NCBI RefSeq assembly: GCF_043641665.1
Contig: NC_092200.1
Coordinates: 17,245,694-17,309,693, forward strand
Length of the DNA stretch: 64,000 nucleotides
Reading direction: 5' to 3'
Source: Enoplosus armatus
Taxonomy: Eukaryota > Chordata > Actinopteri > Centrarchiformes > Enoplosidae
Shown here: piece by piece, positions 12,815 through 26,889 of the stretch
Layout: every line of letters begins with the position of its first letter
How positions within the stretch are numbered: position 1 is the first letter of the stretch
Program-made: the position numbers and the translations under genes
The notes under the pieces: model-generated
The model's input: the letters and a program-made list of their open reading frames with translations, nothing else
The model's database searches: none
What the model was told of the DNA's origin: nothing

Positions 12815-13681
12815 CTCTCCAATTCCATGGATGTATTTCACGGTGCAATATGAAGTCATTATCACCAGGGCACCATAGTGATCAAAAGAGGGAAAATTCG
12901 ACAACAAATTCACTCTTGTGCTGTCAACTGTCACGACCGCAGCCAGATGAGAAAGCGATTATCTGCAAATCAGATGTATTCATTCATCGAAAAATGCATT
13001 CATGACTTCCACAGCAGCCTTAATATTACCAACTCCACAACCACAGCTCATGACTTTTCCAAAACAGAGCTGAACCACTTCCATGACCTAAAAAAAAATT
13101 TTTGTTCAAGTCTGTGAATGTTGTTTGTCTTTTCAGAACGCACCAAAGGCATGAACATCCTGCTTTCCGCTACGGTTGAGCTGTGGCGACACACAATGAA
13201 CGCCGAATAGCTGAAATACATCGTCTATTATGTCTCGTTAAGATGGATCTGCTCGCTGGGCGCACAGGCTGAAAGCGGCGCCGCGTTAAAAAGGAAGACA
13301 ATGAAAAAAAAGAGAGTCGTGGAGCCACGAGTTTGATGGCTGATCAGACGCCAGAACGTTGTCAATTTGCCTATAACACCATGAGACGGGATTTTAAAAC
13401 TCTGACCATGTACCTCGACATAGTAGACATTTTATAATCTGTCTCAATGAGAGTGAGGGGAAAAAAAGCAGAGCGTTAATTTGCCATAACCATACCATAA
13501 CCATTTTTTCGCTTTTTATGCTGCATACCCCACTTATAGCCCCCCCCCCCTCCTTTTTTTGAGTCAAATTCAAATGATTAGGCTATATCTCTTGTTATTT
13601 CTACTATTTTTTTTAACAGATCTGCATGATCCACGTGGGTCACATTTTCAGGTCAGTAAATCCGGAATTCCGGATTCGTCC

Positions 13682-13853
13682 GGGGGGGGGGGGGGGGGCG
13701 GTAAATAAATCATATCCCTGATTTAGAACAGGTATACACACGTTAGCCTTTAAACACGGTACAGGCATTTTACGAACTACATTGTTTCGAGCATACTGAA
13801 CCTGTTAGGGGGAGCTCGGGGGGAGAAGGCAGGTGGGGGGGGGGGGGGGGGGG
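13682..13853 (+). repeat. Two long G homopolymers
   Basis: G17 at 13682-13698 and G19 at 13835-13853, 136 bases apart on the same strand. Confidence 0.9.
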
Positions 13854-14211
13854 TGAAATCAGAGCAGCGGGCAGCATTCCTCCACATCTCAGATACTCGG
13901 GACAAGTAAGAGGCAAGGTGAGCATTTCTTTTTGCATCGCAGCGCTTGGTGGAAAAGGAGGACTGGCAGGCCAATCAGCAGCATTTTCATCCTGCGTTGT
14001 GATCCGAAAGACGACATGTTGAACGAGTGGGTGAACAAAGCATTTGATTACCAGATACTCTGGCGGCAGCACTGCTTAGCTCTGTGACTGTTGCAGGCTA
14101 CAGTACACCAACCTGGCTGTGATGGATAGCCAGTGCTGAGCATGAATAACTTACAGCCTCATAAATAGGCAGATCTCTACTAATATCATTAAAGTAGGCC
14201 TGGGGCTGACA

Positions 14212-14226
14212 CCCCCCCCCCCCCCC
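14212..14226 (+). repeat. C15 homopolymer
   Basis: Fifteen C residues; the complementary type, G17, occurs at 14542-14558. Confidence 0.9.
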
Positions 14227-16379
14227 ATCCCTGTGCAACACCTCCACGAACCACCTCCTCCCAATGACAAATGGCCTGAAACCACGTAACTATTCAACAT
14301 CAATATTTTGACATTTCATTCAGCTGACTCTCCAGACAGAGCCATTCATTTAACTAGCTGAATAAAAATTGGCAGGAGAAGCATTTACGTGACCGGGGCT
14401 CAGTTGCCACAGGTAACCTTTTTGGAGGGACTTAGTGTGGCAAATTGATTGCTGAGAGCGCAGACTCATCATGAGTGCTAATTTTCAGAAGCAGTGCGGG
14501 GAAAATAAGAGGCTCTATTTATAACGGAGGGAAACGGGAGAGGGGGGGGGGGGGGGGGATTAGCTTGTCATTAGAATAAAGAGCGCAGAAGAAGAATCAA
14601 TTTCAGGGTTTAAAAAGCTGACAAACACAGTTCACTTATTCTTTCTCTCTGCCTCTGGCTCTCAGCTCACCTTTTGACTGAGCAGCCTACGACCCATAAA
14701 AGATATGGAGGAGAGTTTTTTGAGGAGGCAAGCTCGGATTTCAAACCTCCACGATAGCATGTGGAGCCTTATTAGGGTCTGTTCAATGATGCAACAGTCT
14801 GAAAAGGACTGTCCACGGCTGGTGATAGTTGTTGCTCTCGTCTCGAGTTATTCTTTGGAACAGGCTGTGTAAATTGTCTCTGTGTACATGTAGTCAGTAC
14901 GTTTGCAGTCAAAGTACCCTGAACAACCGAACAATCACATACATCCAGATAATCCTAGCGAGCCCGTCGCCATCGCAGCTAAACCTCTGCGACATTGTCT
15001 CCAAATCTGAGGAACACCCAGTGCAGGCTTCATCAGAGACGGTATTAGTGGAGAGAAGACGGGGCCCTCAATCCGTCAGGAGCAAGAAACCTTGAAATGC
15101 TAAAGATGGCGACACTGGCCGTCATACAGGTGGGGACAGCAGCGACGATTCCTCTGCCGGTTCTTAGGAAAATGACTCTTCCGGACTGATATGACAGCGA
15201 GTGAAAGGCACAAGCGAACTTTGGAAAGATCTTAACACTCGTTCACATGTTGAAAACAATTCATTTGAAACGTCCTTTGAAAGATAAATGAGGATATAGT
15301 TGAATAGTTTGTTGATGTATCGTTATGAAAGATCAAGCCGAGGGCGACCCCCCCCAAGAATGCTCCTAACCAACTTTTATTAAAGAACATTTTAGACTGT
15401 CACGTTTTGCTAAGTTGCTGCTGATGCTGTGGACACTGCAGGCCTAAACAGCACTCGTGCTAATTACTGTAAGAATAAAGTGCGGGACGGATATTCCCTC
15501 ATTTGGTGTTTCAATTATGGTGGTAGGGAAAGTTGTCTAATATGTAGCTCTAAAATCTCCCACAGGTGTTAGGAAGTTGGGTTGGGATCTGATGACTGCT
15601 ATGAAGGCCATAGTATATGATCCATGTCGTAAGCCCGTGTGTGGGCCGCACTTTGATCAGGTTTTTGTCCTTTCATTTGTAATTAATAACAGCCTATTTA
15701 AGTATTTCATATGCTCATTCTCATCATTGGCAGTTGACCTGGTCGCCCTCCAGGTGTGCATCATGGAAAAGGACTTGGGAAAAATCAGTTTTCCCAGCAT
15801 GCCTTTGGGAACTAGACCAGGAAGGAAGCTTGGGGCTGATTATCAGGCAGAGGGGCGACCCAACCTGCTCATCCTACCATCCCCTCTCATCACGAAACCC
15901 TCACCCCCCTGACCCGGGATACCATGTGCCCGCTGTTTAACCTGGGCAAGTCTCAGGGACAGGAACCTCACAGGAAAACGGCGCAACTCGACATGAACAG
16001 GGGGCGGGGGTGTGTTGGGGGGTGAAAACAAAAATACCACAAAGTACGTAAACTTTTCCACCAACGCCATATTACAGCCAAGGCGAGTTCAGCAGGGCGG
16101 AGGCACTGGTGCATTTCTCTTGTCGGCCCAGGTTGGGCCCACATAGAGGAGCTAAGCTGGCTGTAGGAGGCAGCAGTGGGGGGGGATTTATCATTCACAA
16201 GGGATTGCTCAAGCAGGCATCCAAAGCAGGGATGAACTGAAGGCAACCTCCCAATGTCGCCTGTGGAGGATGCTGCCAAGACTCTTCATATTACTGATAC
16301 AGTAACAGGAAAACATTACACTACAGCAGACGGCAATACTGGACTCCCCGATCCAATCCGCTTATAGAACATCTAATAG

Positions 16380-16700
16380 CATACGAGGAGGAAGGATATT
16401 GTGCTAATTTGTCTTGTCTGCAGAGCGCTCTGACAGCCCCATTGATGCTGACATCTCTTTAACATGAGGTTAGTGGGTGTTTGGCCTCCCCTCCAGTCGT
16501 TTGTGAGCTGCAGAGCCTGGAAATGATTAGGCCTGGGAGGGCAATTAGCCTGAGCATCGCTGGGCTAAATATAGTCCGGCTTGGCCCAGCTCTGCTCCTG
16601 GGTCACATCCACACCGCAGTCTCCACGCAGGCATGTTAGTTCAATCTGGATCCCGTTTGTTTTATGACTGATGCGAAGGCTCCGCTGACTCAGACGAGAT
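16380..16700. promoter_or_regulatory. Candidate conserved regulatory block
   Basis: Unique sequence with GAAATGATTAGGCCTGGGAG, GGCAATTAGCCTGAGCATCG, GGGCTAAATATAGTCC and GCTGACTCAGACG, including homeodomain-like and AP-1-like cores. No open frame with splice sites. Judged by look only. Confidence 0.27.
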
Positions 16701-18835
16701 AACATAACTCAGCCGTCGATCAGGTGTCTCGGGAGGGAAGGAAGTGAGTGGGAAGGAGTCGTGGAAGAAAAAAAAACCCAAAAGGGATGACGTTTTGAAA
16801 AGGGAAGCACATGTTAACCTCCATATCCAGAAAACAGGAGCATGTTCCTAAAGTTGACTGACTCAGTTATTTATTCCATTTCCACTTGAAATGTGTCTGC
16901 ACGCCGTGCCGTGCTGTTTTACACAATCTAACCTTCAGCTTAAATGCAGCCTTATTTCACAAGAAACACGGTCTCAAACGAGCCACGGTTGGGAAAACAT
17001 GCTTTCCCACAGTCTTACACCAACCAAACGGAATGCAAAGAAAGAATGCTTTCCCATCGCACGGCTCCCTGCCCCTCCAGTCCCCGTATCTCCCACCCCC
17101 TGTGAGAAAAGAAACAAAAAAAAAAAGCATTTGTACAGATTTTATCCTTAAAAACAGGAGGTTCGCCCACTCGTTCACCTGGGACAAGCTCTTGGACGGC
17201 GAGGGAAAGCTAAAAGGTTATAGGAGCCTGGGAATGTTTAACATCAAGAAAGCAATCAGAGCGTTGCTGGAGCTTTGGGAATTGGACAGGAAACATGGAA
17301 AGTAACCCTTTCCTGCCTGAGAGGAAAGAGAAGAGGAAGTGATTTGGGTTATGTGACGAATTTCTACTATAACCTGAGAGGACACGTGTTGGCATTTATA
17401 GATGTGCTAGGGTTTTTACGAATGCTAAATTTAGCCAAGTCACATCAAGACTTTTTAAGAAGCTGAAAAGAACCAGTTTCACTTCTCCTGCAACTAACAC
17501 TTTTTGGCCTTGCGAGCCTGATCTCTACCTACATCATGTGTGAAGACCCAGGGCTCAAACGCGATACAAGAAAAGCACTGAAAGAAAAAGTAGTGGCCTC
17601 TAACTCAGCAGAGACTCCCCTTGAATTTCCCCATCGCGGACTTGGCCTGGCGTGTCTCTCGGCAGAGTGTATAAACTGAGGTGAAAAATAAGTGGAAATG
17701 CTCTGCCGCCACACCGAGCTCCGCACAAATTGCACGAGACAGCCCAGGAAACGGGTTCGCCTTGTACCCTGAGCAGAAAACACAATCAAACCAGTAAGTC
17801 CCACCGTAAGAGGCCTATTCCTGCGCTGTTTATGTGACCGGGCTGGGCGGTAAAGAGTTACACACACAATCACATTTACACAGGGGTCTACAGCCACGCT
17901 AGGGGCAATGTGATGCTGTGCTCATTGTAAAAGGCAACCACACCGTAACACTAAAGTGTAACAGAAAAGTTGAGGTCCAAAGATTTTGATCCTTGAAAGC
18001 AGCAGTTTTTTTGCATGTTGTAAAAGTGTGGGATGTGTATGGTAACAAAAGGTCCACACTGGTGTTCTTCTGTGATTGGAAATTTCTCCTGGAGAAGGCC
18101 GATTCTATCGGCTGTGTGCACAGGTAACCAGGCTTCTGAGTGGCTGGATGAGAGGAGAGATAATCACAAGCAGTGATGCATCATGTATAAAAAAATAATT
18201 CCATGTTTTCCAAGTCCAACTAAAACTGACAAAATACAGAGTAGCTTCTGTAAGGTTAAATAAATGCGTTTCAAGGAATCAGTGTCTTGTATCACCTATA
18301 GAGTGAACATAACCAAGCCATGGTTCCAAAGAAGGGGTAGGCCAGAAATCTGATGACGGACACGGTGCTTGTATACTCATATTTACAGCATTTTATAGAG
18401 GAGGTGCCCCGCCTTGCCTGAAATAAGGAGTGCCAATTTTATGAAATATATATATATAGAAAATATATAATATTATGCTTATTAAGCCTCTGGGAAACCC
18501 GACAATAGCGCTACGTACGTCACGCAGCAAAGGCCTACATGTTCAGTGAGTGATTTAGCTCACCGGGTGATGACCACATCACATATTTTCCTCGCAGTAA
18601 TCAATCAAAGTAGGACGGAGAAATGTCATCAAAAACAATAAATAAAACAAACCTTCTGAGGTTTTAGAAGTTGGGAAAAGTGGAGACGACGAGCCCAATC
18701 TGTCAACATCAGGCTGAAGTTAGTTTCAACCTCCTCAACAGTTTCCTGGGGGGGGGGTCTCCCCTGTTGTGTGCATGTAAACCAAAGTTGTGACCAAAAT
18801 ATTAAGTTGTCGAGATCTTTTATGCTGAACCAAAA

Positions 18836-19140
18836 ATGTCGACCTGGCGGTGGCGTTGGATAGACAGTCATGAGGATTCATCCTCAGGAACCATGAACGT
18901 CTGTACAAAATTCTGTGCCAATCCATTTTGTAGATGGTCAACATGTTTCACTCATCAATAAGCGAAACCTTTGACCTGCCGGTGGCATTAGAGGAAAGCA
19001 TTTGAATTCATCTTCTGGGGACCATGAACGTCTGTGATAAATGCCATTGTAATCTACCCAATGGTCATTGCTGGAGCAGCACTGGGCCCAAGTAACCGAC
19101 TGACTGACCGCCCAACTGCCATTGCCATCCCGCGAGCCAC
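18836..19140 (+). mobile_element. Non-LTR-type repeat tail with two diverged tandem units
   Basis: Two units start GACCTGGCGGTGGCGTT (18841) and GACCTGCCGGTGGCATTAGA (18973). Each continues through ATTCATC and ACCATGAACGTCTGT to a segment resembling AATCCA. The second is followed by a GACTGACTGACCG run and ATTGCCATCCCGCGAGCC. From memory this is the 3' region of a widespread fish non-LTR element (Rex1- or L2-like). The family assignment is tentative and no reverse transcriptase frame is present. Confidence 0.6.
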
Positions 19141-19639
19141 ACCGCTGGCTAAAAACACTGAAATATGCCTCTTTTTTTTCAAATAAGTGGTTCCAATAGT
19201 GAATGAAAACAAACTGTGGTGTCCTACTTTGTGGAAATCACCCACTGACTCAGACACAGACAACTTACTGCAGCACTTCCTCAAAAGTCCCATTAAGCAT
19301 TCTCCTCAAAAAAGCAGTTCGGGGAAAAGATGCAGCGTCTAAAAAGTCAACACAGTAGATGACAGCGTCACCTAAACACTGCCTACCAGAAAAAGCTCAC
19401 CGGACTTAATCCCGGCCATAAATCGAGTCCACTGTGCACCCACTATGTGAAATTCCCTGTAAACCCTAACATTATGGCCATATCCATAGATATCCTTGCA
19501 GCTTCTAGCGGCACAATAAAACTGGAAAATACATCCATCATAAAGAGAGGTTATTTTGGCAGTGTGCAGCGATGATAAAACTGTGGACATGCTCAGAGCC
19601 CTGTTTATAAACTGTTTGTTAATCTATCATACGCCACAA

Positions 19640-20030
19640 GAGGAATGAGATAACAATATGGTGTGGCTTACAGTCGGCGCGGCCGCCGTGGAAAAAGATC
19701 GTGTCCTTGGAGTGACATTATTTATTGAAATAAATTCACTCAGGCTGAAATATGTATAGCGAATGCATTATGAACAGCACTTCTGATGGAGCCGAGGGGG
19801 GGGGGGCTTTAACTCGCCGTAACATTGGCTTGCTCTTTTCAACAGATGTCCCTTGTGTGACACACCGCGAGGATAATAGAGAGGAGAGGGTCTGAACGCT
19901 TTAATTTGCCCCTTTCAGGGAAGGAAGGGACTTCCTTTTGATGGCCTATTTGAATGTATAGAGTCTTTCTCTGGGCGGAGATTCTGATCTTAATTACTTC
20001 GTTAATTAGCTGTGATTCACAGGGAGAAGC
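19640..20030. promoter_or_regulatory. Candidate conserved regulatory block
   Basis: Unique sequence with GACATTATTTATTGAAATAA, GAATGCATTATGAACAGC, GCTTTAATTTGCCCC and TTAATTACTTCGTTAATTAG, the last a tight pair of TAATTA homeodomain cores. A G-run interrupts it at about 19797-19806. Confidence 0.3.
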
Positions 20031-23000
20031 CTTGCCCTATCCAAAGTCCATCTGCATTGCTGAGGGGGGCTCCTCAGAAGCTCTCACATCCTCGCTCCCG
20101 TTTTAGGAGCACCAATCCTGCACTTGTGACACTGATTTGCAAGTCTGCCTTTGCTGAAGATGGGCTTTTTTTTTTTTTCCCCTCAAATGTCAGCAAACCC
20201 CATAGAGCCCCGGCTCTCTGGTTCCACTGCCTGAGGAAAGCAGAGCAGATCAGGTCTTTTCCTCTCCACCCCCCCCAGCCCACCCCACCCCTCTCTGGTC
20301 CGCCATAGACTTATATCACACGGACGCATTCCACAGATTTATGTTTATCGTTTTCCAATGAAAGAGGGACAGCCGGTGCAACATCCTGCATGCTCCTCCC
20401 GCCGCGTGATAAATACGGCTCCCTCGCTCTCGGGTGCCTCAACTTGGCGGATCGATGGAGCATTTAGCTGATCACAAAAGAAAGCCTCAGTCGGGAAGAA
20501 CCAAAACAGGATTGTCATAAGCAGGAGGCGTCGAGCGAACTCGCTGGGCAGACAATGAGGCTTTTCACTCGCTCGTGATGTTTACTCTCAACAGGAAGTT
20601 ATCACTGGTGGATCAGGCCTTTTCTTTTGCACTCCAGCATGCTTACACGCCGCCTACAGCAGTTGTTATCTTGAACAGGCAGTGGAGAACTCGGGAGAGA
20701 GGTGGGTCTTTGGCATGTAGGCCGACAGAAAGGAAAGGTGAGGTCCAGCTGAGGCAGCTGCTTGCTATTACTCCTCCTCACCCGCCCTCTGGCAGGAAAT
20801 AGGCAATCATTTAGTACTGACAGGTACAGGCCGAACCACTGCTATCGCTGCTCTCAAACCAACCAAATAATGGATTACAGCAGTTTAGCATTAACCTTAA
20901 GCCTCAGAAGTATCTTTGCCAGTTAAGTCAGTTTCATATCTTTCAGAGTGCGAGTGCGAATGTTCCCGACGAGGAAGTAATAATGGTGTGGCGTGTACAT
21001 GTGAGAGAGATCTTACTAGAGATACTACTTTCCACAGCAAAGAGAGTTCATCAGCTCGCACCCGCATGGATTTCAGACGTACGAACCATTTCTGTGTGTG
21101 TGTGTAGTTGCTGCCGAGACCGAAAAACACATAATGGCAAACAAAGAAAAAACAAAAAGAAAAAAATCCCTCCTCAAATATGTGAGGTGCTTTTCTGCTC
21201 GTGAAAAGCAGTAATTTAGAGGTCTCTGGTGAGCTGTAGAGGGCTTAGCTTGTCCAACTGGATCTGGAGTGGAGCTGCAGACCTGCCTTAAAGCGCTGCC
21301 AGGTCACCGTTTCTGTGTGAAAATGGCAATACGAGGCCAGTATGGCCGCTTGTAGCTTGGGGGCACATAAACAAGGTGGCGGCACAAGCAAAAAGCGAAG
21401 AAAATCCAGGCATGTACTTGCAGCCCTTAGTGTTCTTACCACTCAAGCACTGTGTTCAGTGGTTACAAGAGGTAAGGCAGTTTCACGGAGTACTATGAAA
21501 CTATGTCCACCTGCGGCCAAAAAAATAAGACACTCGTATTTGATAGTGGTTCAGTAGCCACCAAATTACCATTAACCAATCACGCCATGTAGCCCAACTT
21601 AACTGCATTCTCCATAAGAGCGATGGAACCAGCTGATCTTCTAGGGAAGCCACGCGGCTGAGATCACCTTTGAACAAAGTTTCGTTCGTTCAGTTCCGCC
21701 ATTAAAACAAATGTTGCTGTGGAACAGTGCCAGAAAGAAGGAGTATTATTGAAGACACACTCAAGGACAGGTGCTTGGAACAGTTTAGGGGTAAAATAAC
21801 GGCCCTGTGATTAATGGGATCATCCCACAGTCCGGACAGCCAACGGTACCCATGCCTGCCAAAGTGTTATTATAGCCAGTAGCACGTCAACCTTTTGGGG
21901 TTTTTCTTTAAATGTCCCGCCCCCATCCAGGCGGGACAATATAGCCAGCTAGCCAAACCCCAAACCTCGCTCATCTTATCGCTATTGTCGACCTCATGAC
22001 ATTTCACAAAATTCTGAAGCAGCGGCGGCAACAGTTTTGGAGCTGCGGGCCACGGCTGCAGAATGATTTTTAACGGAAACACTGTGAGCAACCTACTTTC
22101 TACCTGCTCCAGAGGGGCCGGGACCAACTGGCTGAATCCGAAAACCTTTATAGACTTGAAATATGAAGGTAGACGGATGTGGGACAAAATAAGAATTATG
22201 ACCAATAATAATAATAATAATAACACAATTGCTGGTGGTTTCTAGAACATTTTTCTTCAGTAATTTAGAAATGTATGCAGCAAATGGCTGCACAATTAGT
22301 TAGTTAATCTACTATATTTGTGTTTATATATAGTGTCTTTCCTTTCACCAAGGTTCTATCATATCCATCCAGATACAGTATTTCAACGTGACGCACTGAG
22401 GATTGAAGATACCAGCTCATTCCAGCACAATGAGGCTCATGGACAAACGGTTTGTGTGCTCAAATCGCCGAAAACGTTACACCTGAAAAGCTCAATGGCA
22501 ACATTCCCTCCATGCTCGTGACAATCCACAGACACAGAGACAGAGACAGACCGCTGACAGCCAGGTGTGCCTCGGTAGAAATACTTCTCAGTAAAAAAAA
22601 AAGAAATGTGTGAATATATTAGTTCTATTCAAGCTATTTTGTTTGCATATAGACAAAGTTCAACCAGACACACACCAAGACTGAACCAAAGTCAATCCTT
22701 GTAATTGTGAAAACTGAAGCAGAACCTCTATCCGTCATAATAATAATACAAACAGTCTCCAGAAAAAGAAAATAAAAACAGTCCAGACCAAGACGGGCGA
22801 TGTAGGGAATGTGGGCCTAATATTAGTTAGTAGACTCTCTCTCTTCTGGGCAAACAGTCGTCCTTCCTTACCCTTAAATAGCCTTACCCTTGTCCTAAAT
22901 ATCCCAGATGTGTTACTTACTTTCCAATGAAATAAATCTAATCCAACATTAGCATGGCAAATGAGACCGAGGCAGTATTAGGGCCACATTCAGACAGGAG

Positions 23001-23159
23001 TAAACATGCAGTCAGCTCTGCTGTTTTGTCTGTGACAGCCCTGCAGGCCCCGGGGCTCACGAGCCGTTTCTCCCTCTCCAAACAGCTCTGTTCTCCAGCC
23101 CCAGATGTCTCATTACTGTAAAACAAGCCGAGAGATGAGCGACATGCAAGCCACTGGCC

Positions 23160-23560
23160 CACAACGCTGCCTCCCTTTCAATTAGAAAGGATTATCCTAG
23201 CCTGAGCGGGAGCCTTCCTGTGCGATATGTTACCTTGCAACGCGCGGGACGGCCATATGTCAGAGTTAAATAAATTACGGAGCTGAGAGCTTGGCGATAG
23301 AAAGGGAGTTATGGCTCCACTAGAGTGCACAACAGGCTCGATAGGAGGAGGGTGCTGTCGCCTCTATAAAACCTTACACTCTATGAAAGGGGCACGGGGC
23401 AGAGACACAGGTATACACCTTCCCCCGCTGACTCTCGTAAATTAGACCTATAGGATCCCACAATTCCTCAGCAGATTTAGTGGTTTCACTCAGCGTGCAT
23501 TCATCATGCAATAAAGCCCGGCCAAGGAAATTTCTGCAGTGTCATGCTTTGGCTAAGCCA
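23160..23560. promoter_or_regulatory. Candidate conserved regulatory block
   Basis: Unique sequence with TTTCAATTAGAAAGGATTAT, CGGCCATATGTCAGAG, GAGTTAAATAAATTACGGAG and ATTCATCATGCAATAAAGCC. E-box CATATG and homeodomain cores are present. No repeat or coding sense. Confidence 0.25.
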
Positions 23561-26500
23561 ACTGGACAGACCTCATCCAGTCCCATGACATGTACTGTAG
23601 GAAGAGGGACCAAACCTTAACGGGGCCCTCATACCACTGCCTGCATCACTCACTTTTATGGGAATAGGGCGGCGTGGGGTTTAACAAGGGGTTTTACTCG
23701 TCAAGGGAACAGACATTACATAACCATAAAACGATGAGGCCCACAAATCACCAGTCCGACTTGTGACGCAAGGCAGGGCAGGGCACGTTGTGCTCACAAC
23801 GCTGCCAGTAAACACTGTCATGTTTGTGGGTGTTAAGGGTAAAAACAACAACAACAAAAAGGGTTCCAAAAGAACACGTCGGTCCTGCAGATAGAAGCAG
23901 ACTATATGCTACCCCACATTCATTTGAAAGCGCAGCTCTAAAACTACAGCTAACCGCGCTCCCCCGCCGCTCGCTGGTCTGCATCATTTTCCAGGGAGTC
24001 TGTGCCATAGCTGGAGCGACTCCACTGACCAGGGGCGTCTGTGGTTGAACTGTGCTCGTCCGCAGGTCCAGAGAGGCAGGCAGCGAGCAGGCAGGCCGGC
24101 TCCGCTATGCCTGACATGGAGCATCCTCGCAGGGGGAACGACTGAGTAATGGCAGGGTAACTCGATCCAGGGCTGGGAGGGAGTGGGAGCAGCCCTGACG
24201 CCTAAATCATAGCTGTGGGATGGGGAGCGGGAGACACGCAAATGTGTTTGCAAGAAAGCTGCGCAGAGGGATGGGAGGCTGAGGAGACGGTGGGTGGGAC
24301 GGGCCTGGAAGTGAGCAGCGGTTAGAGGATATTTGGGAATGCGGCCAAATGACAGGGGATGAAAGTGAACGCCTCTCCGCTGCCTCTCGTGCACGTGCTG
24401 CACCCACCGCTGGGGTAGGAGGGACCACAGAGGGATGACAAGGCGTGGGCTTGGGTTTCAAATTCATAAGCCTGTCTCAGACAGAATAAATACGCGTAGG
24501 CTCAAAATGACTTCGATTTTCCCTCGTGTCTGGGGCTAATTGAGAAATTTAGGCTGGTAGACATAAATAAACGCACGTAAATAATAAAAGGCCAAAACAT
24601 TCAACCAAGAGTTATCCTGTCCTACAGCTCCATAGGGTAACAGAGAATCCCCTTAATACAGCCTACATTTTAAATGTATATTGTTTTCATTCCATTTATT
24701 GCTATTTTTGGAAAGGACAAAAAAAAACAAAAAAAAAACTAAATCTGAAGCTCTACAAGCTCCAGACTTACTGTGTGCCAACGTGTTTGTGCTAATTTAA
24801 TTGAAAAAATTATGTTAATGCGCACCTCTAAATAACATTACTGATATAAAAAAAAGGGGCCTTCAGTTGAGTTCAGCTTTACTACCTGATCTTAAGGTCC
24901 TGAAGACAGGGAAAAGTCCTGTGTCAAACTCTCATTTTCATAGGGGCTTACTTGGCCATGTTATACGGTTGTTCATACTAAAACTAATTATAATCAAAAA
25001 GCAAAAATAGCTTAGTTGTAGTATTAAATTCATGCTCATTTTTGCCTTAAAAATGACTTGACTAATCGAATAACTGTTCGGTCATTTTCTGTCTTTCTTT
25101 CAGCAACCATTACAGACCTTTAAAGAAATACCCTGCCAAAAAACAAAAAAATGCTTCACCTACACAACAAATGGAGAACGGTGAAAAAGTGATTGCAACA
25201 ACTCTCACAGCCTGGCGAAGCAACACAGAACACAATTTCCCTTTTTAAGCCTTTATTCACTGAGCACGAATGGCGTTTTCAGAGCACCCTGCTCCACACT
25301 GTGAGTGCCTTGAAACTGTCCTGTACAGCCACAATCTCACCTGTTGTTGGCCACTGGAGCAGTTTTGGGTTCAGGGCACCTCAGCAGGGGTAATAAGGGA
25401 GGGGCAGATCTCCCCTACCCAGCCGGCCTTCGCTGAACTCTGCTTTAAAAACCTTCAGACTTCACTCACAGACCTATGATGCATCATAAATGCCTCATTG
25501 CTCTCAGCGAAATGACCCATCAGACAACTACCAACCAGTTGCAATGACCACACAGGGCCAACGCTGCAGTCTACTCTCATCAGCCTCTCGTGATGTTACC
25601 ACACGACGACACATTTCTACCACGCGCCACGGCAAACAAAATGGTTTTGCTAGAAGTGGAACATAGCCAGGAACTATGCTAATGCTCAAAGGAGCAGCCT
25701 AATATAATAATATGCCTGAGCTGCCTGCAGCCTACAAATCCTGTAAAAGTCAGTCATTAGGCTTCACATGTAATTTTCATTAACTTTTCTTGGAAACAAG
25801 AGTCTAGCAAGACCAACAATTTAGCAGAGAAAGAAATGTTCACCAGACTATTACTGAACCACATCCTCCCTTTTTCCATCCACAATATGGTCTCCATTCA
25901 TTATTCAGACTGGAGATGCACTTTCCTTGTTCTTCAACTCTCCACTCATGACATCTTTGGGCAGCACTTAACAGACGGGATACATATCAGCCGCTTATAA
26001 TTCAGGTATAACTACAAAAAAAAAAAAAAGAATGTGCAAAATGTCTTTTAATGTGAAAAGACAACTTCAACGGTTTTATTCAATTAGGCTAAACAGGCTG
26101 ATGGACTTTCTAATTCTGTACCAGAACTTCAGGTTTTCTTCCCAAAACTTACACAAAAAGGATTCCGTCTTTGAATGCATCACTGAATTAGCCCGCGTAT
26201 TAATGTTTTCCCGGCGAGCGCTGCATTTTAATTCAGTCTTGTAGGGCCTACATTACGGCCATAATGTCGAGGAGCCATAATTGAAAAAGTAGGCCAAGCC
26301 TTAAAGCAAAACTGAACTACAAAAAAAAAAAAAAAAAGCCACTTCATGCAGAATGACTGGCTGAATTATCATATCCCTATCAACAAGGTTTGGGACTTTT
26401 TTTTGTCATTACCTACTACGTAGATGGACTTCAAAAGCTTGGCAATGAGTGACGCCTGAGTGAAAAAAAAACTCTTGCGAGTGTTATGACAACATGATCT

Positions 26501-26819
26501 TGGTCATGATTGAGCGGAAATGTTAGACAAGCATCTAAGTTTCCTCCGCCTGCTTCCACCCTCCTCATCTAGCCACATGTGAAACCACACTGGAACTGCT
26601 CGCCGGCCAAAGTAAACGCTCCAGACTGCTGGCATGGCACGTGTTTACACTGGTTGCCAGGTTTACATGCCAACCCCCTTACTCATATTCATGGTGATAA
26701 ATGATATCAAGCGGGGCGTTTCTTCTTTCGTGAGCATTGTATGCGACGAACCTTAAAGTGCGAGACAGTTCCCACGGCGAGCTGCGAGATAAAAGGAGCC
26801 CGGGCACAGTCGAACTCTG

Positions 26820-26822
<3 letters not shown>

Positions 26823-26887
<65 letters not shown>
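26823..26887 (+). repeat. (GT)n microsatellite
   Basis: About 32 uninterrupted GT units, among the longest dinucleotide tracts in the window. Confidence 0.97.

Positions 26888-26889
<2 letters not shown>

Larger units (their letters stand above)
11214..18835. other. Intergenic, no gene seen
   Basis: Contains C/T-rich tracts with T-runs (11680-11710, 11786-11806, 12020-12053), a GT tract, G-runs and C-runs listed separately, and unique sequence. The longest frames (12375-12878, 16886-17305) cross simple repeats or lack any domain and are not claimed as genes. Confidence 0.5.

Noticed and set aside
12375..12878. 167-codon frame
   Set aside because: It crosses a GT repeat and no homology is apparent.
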